Source: Ensifer adhaerens
Lineage (GTDB): Bacteria; Pseudomonadota; Alphaproteobacteria; Rhizobiales; Rhizobiaceae
Assembly (NCBI RefSeq): GCF_001270265.1
Contig: NZ_LGAP01000029.1
Location: 32,748-96,747, forward strand
DNA length: 64,000 nt
Direction of reading: 5' to 3'
The translations under genes and the position numbers were made by a program. Below, piece by piece: positions 63,871-64,000 of the stretch; position 1 is the first letter of the stretch; each line of letters opens with the position of its first letter. The notes under the pieces were generated by a model, which was not told the DNA's origin, did not search any database, and saw nothing but the letters and a program-made list of their open reading frames with translations.

Positions 63871-63909
63871 AAAAAAAGCCCGCGGACATTTCTGTCTCGC
63901 GGGCTTTTT
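63871..63909. terminator. Terminator after tRNA-fMet
   Basis: The stem AAAAAGCCCGCG / CGCGGGCTTTTT is flanked by A and T runs on both sides. It lies 5 bp from the 3' end of the tRNA on the minus strand and can work in both directions. Confidence 0.85.
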
Positions 63910-63913
63910 GATT

Positions 63914-63990
<77 letters not shown>

Positions 63991-64000
63991 CCAAGCGTAA

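Overview
The window reads as a GC-rich (about 60-65%) chromosomal segment of an Ensifer/Sinorhizobium-type alphaproteobacterium. The reasons are the fused phaAB subunit of a Pha (Mrp-type) K+/H+ antiporter, an aerobic cob cluster of the Pseudomonas denitrificans type with cobK inverted inside it, rhizobial intergenic palindromes in several families, and a uxs-uxe polysaccharide operon of the kind described in S. meliloti. No phage, IS transposase, rRNA or CRISPR array was seen. One tRNA (initiator Met) lies at the right edge.

Layout. 2-1417: the end of a PAS-GGDEF-EAL cyclic-di-GMP protein. 1.7-7.7 kb: phaAB-C-D-E-F-G. 7.7-15.0 kb: cobF-G-H-I-J-(cobK, opposite strand)-L-M, precorrin-2 to hydrogenobyrinate chemistry. 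15.2-15.9 kb: ung. 16.1-19.2 kb: modABC with a one-domain ModE-like regulator. 19.4-20.8 kb: an FAD amine/amino-acid oxidoreductase. 21.1-26.0 kb: the branched-chain 2-oxoacid dehydrogenase operon (E1a, E1b, E2, E3). 26.3-28.5 kb: a thiolase and purU. 28.7-35.4 kb: tyrosine/homogentisate catabolism (maiA, fahA, an MBL hydrolase, hmgA, a MarR regulator, an Lrp regulator, hppD). 35.5-42.5 kb: an extracellular polysaccharide operon (uxs1, uxe, GT2 synthase, DUF995-like protein, GH26-like hydrolase) and a LuxR-type regulator. 43.5-53.2 kb: a type I secretion island with two unusual Asp/Asn-rich candidate substrates, its ABC exporter and adaptor, a small HEPN-like protein and a CelD-like acyltransferase-TPR protein. 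53.3-57.8 kb: a siderophore-type ABC importer with a DUF2218 protein and the relic of an AraC regulator. 57.8-63.0 kb: an RND pump whose inner-membrane gene carries a frameshift, its adaptor and a divergent TetR gene. 63.2-63.7 kb: a decayed nitroreductase. 63.9 kb: tRNA-fMet.

The left 35 kb is ordinary rhizobial core metabolism. The best candidate for something under-described is 41-53 kb. There a LuxR-type regulator with a degenerate receiver sits between a polysaccharide operon and a dedicated type I secretion locus. The two predicted substrates lack RTX nonapeptides but carry their own repeats: an exact 18-residue duplication in one, and a GxNxVxN...VxGG...D.I.Q unit repeated in the other. 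Strong RNA hairpins sit before and after the first substrate gene. Intergenic spaces hold a 30-bp inverted-repeat-bounded cassette between hmgR and lrp, two composite palindromes, and a REP pair.
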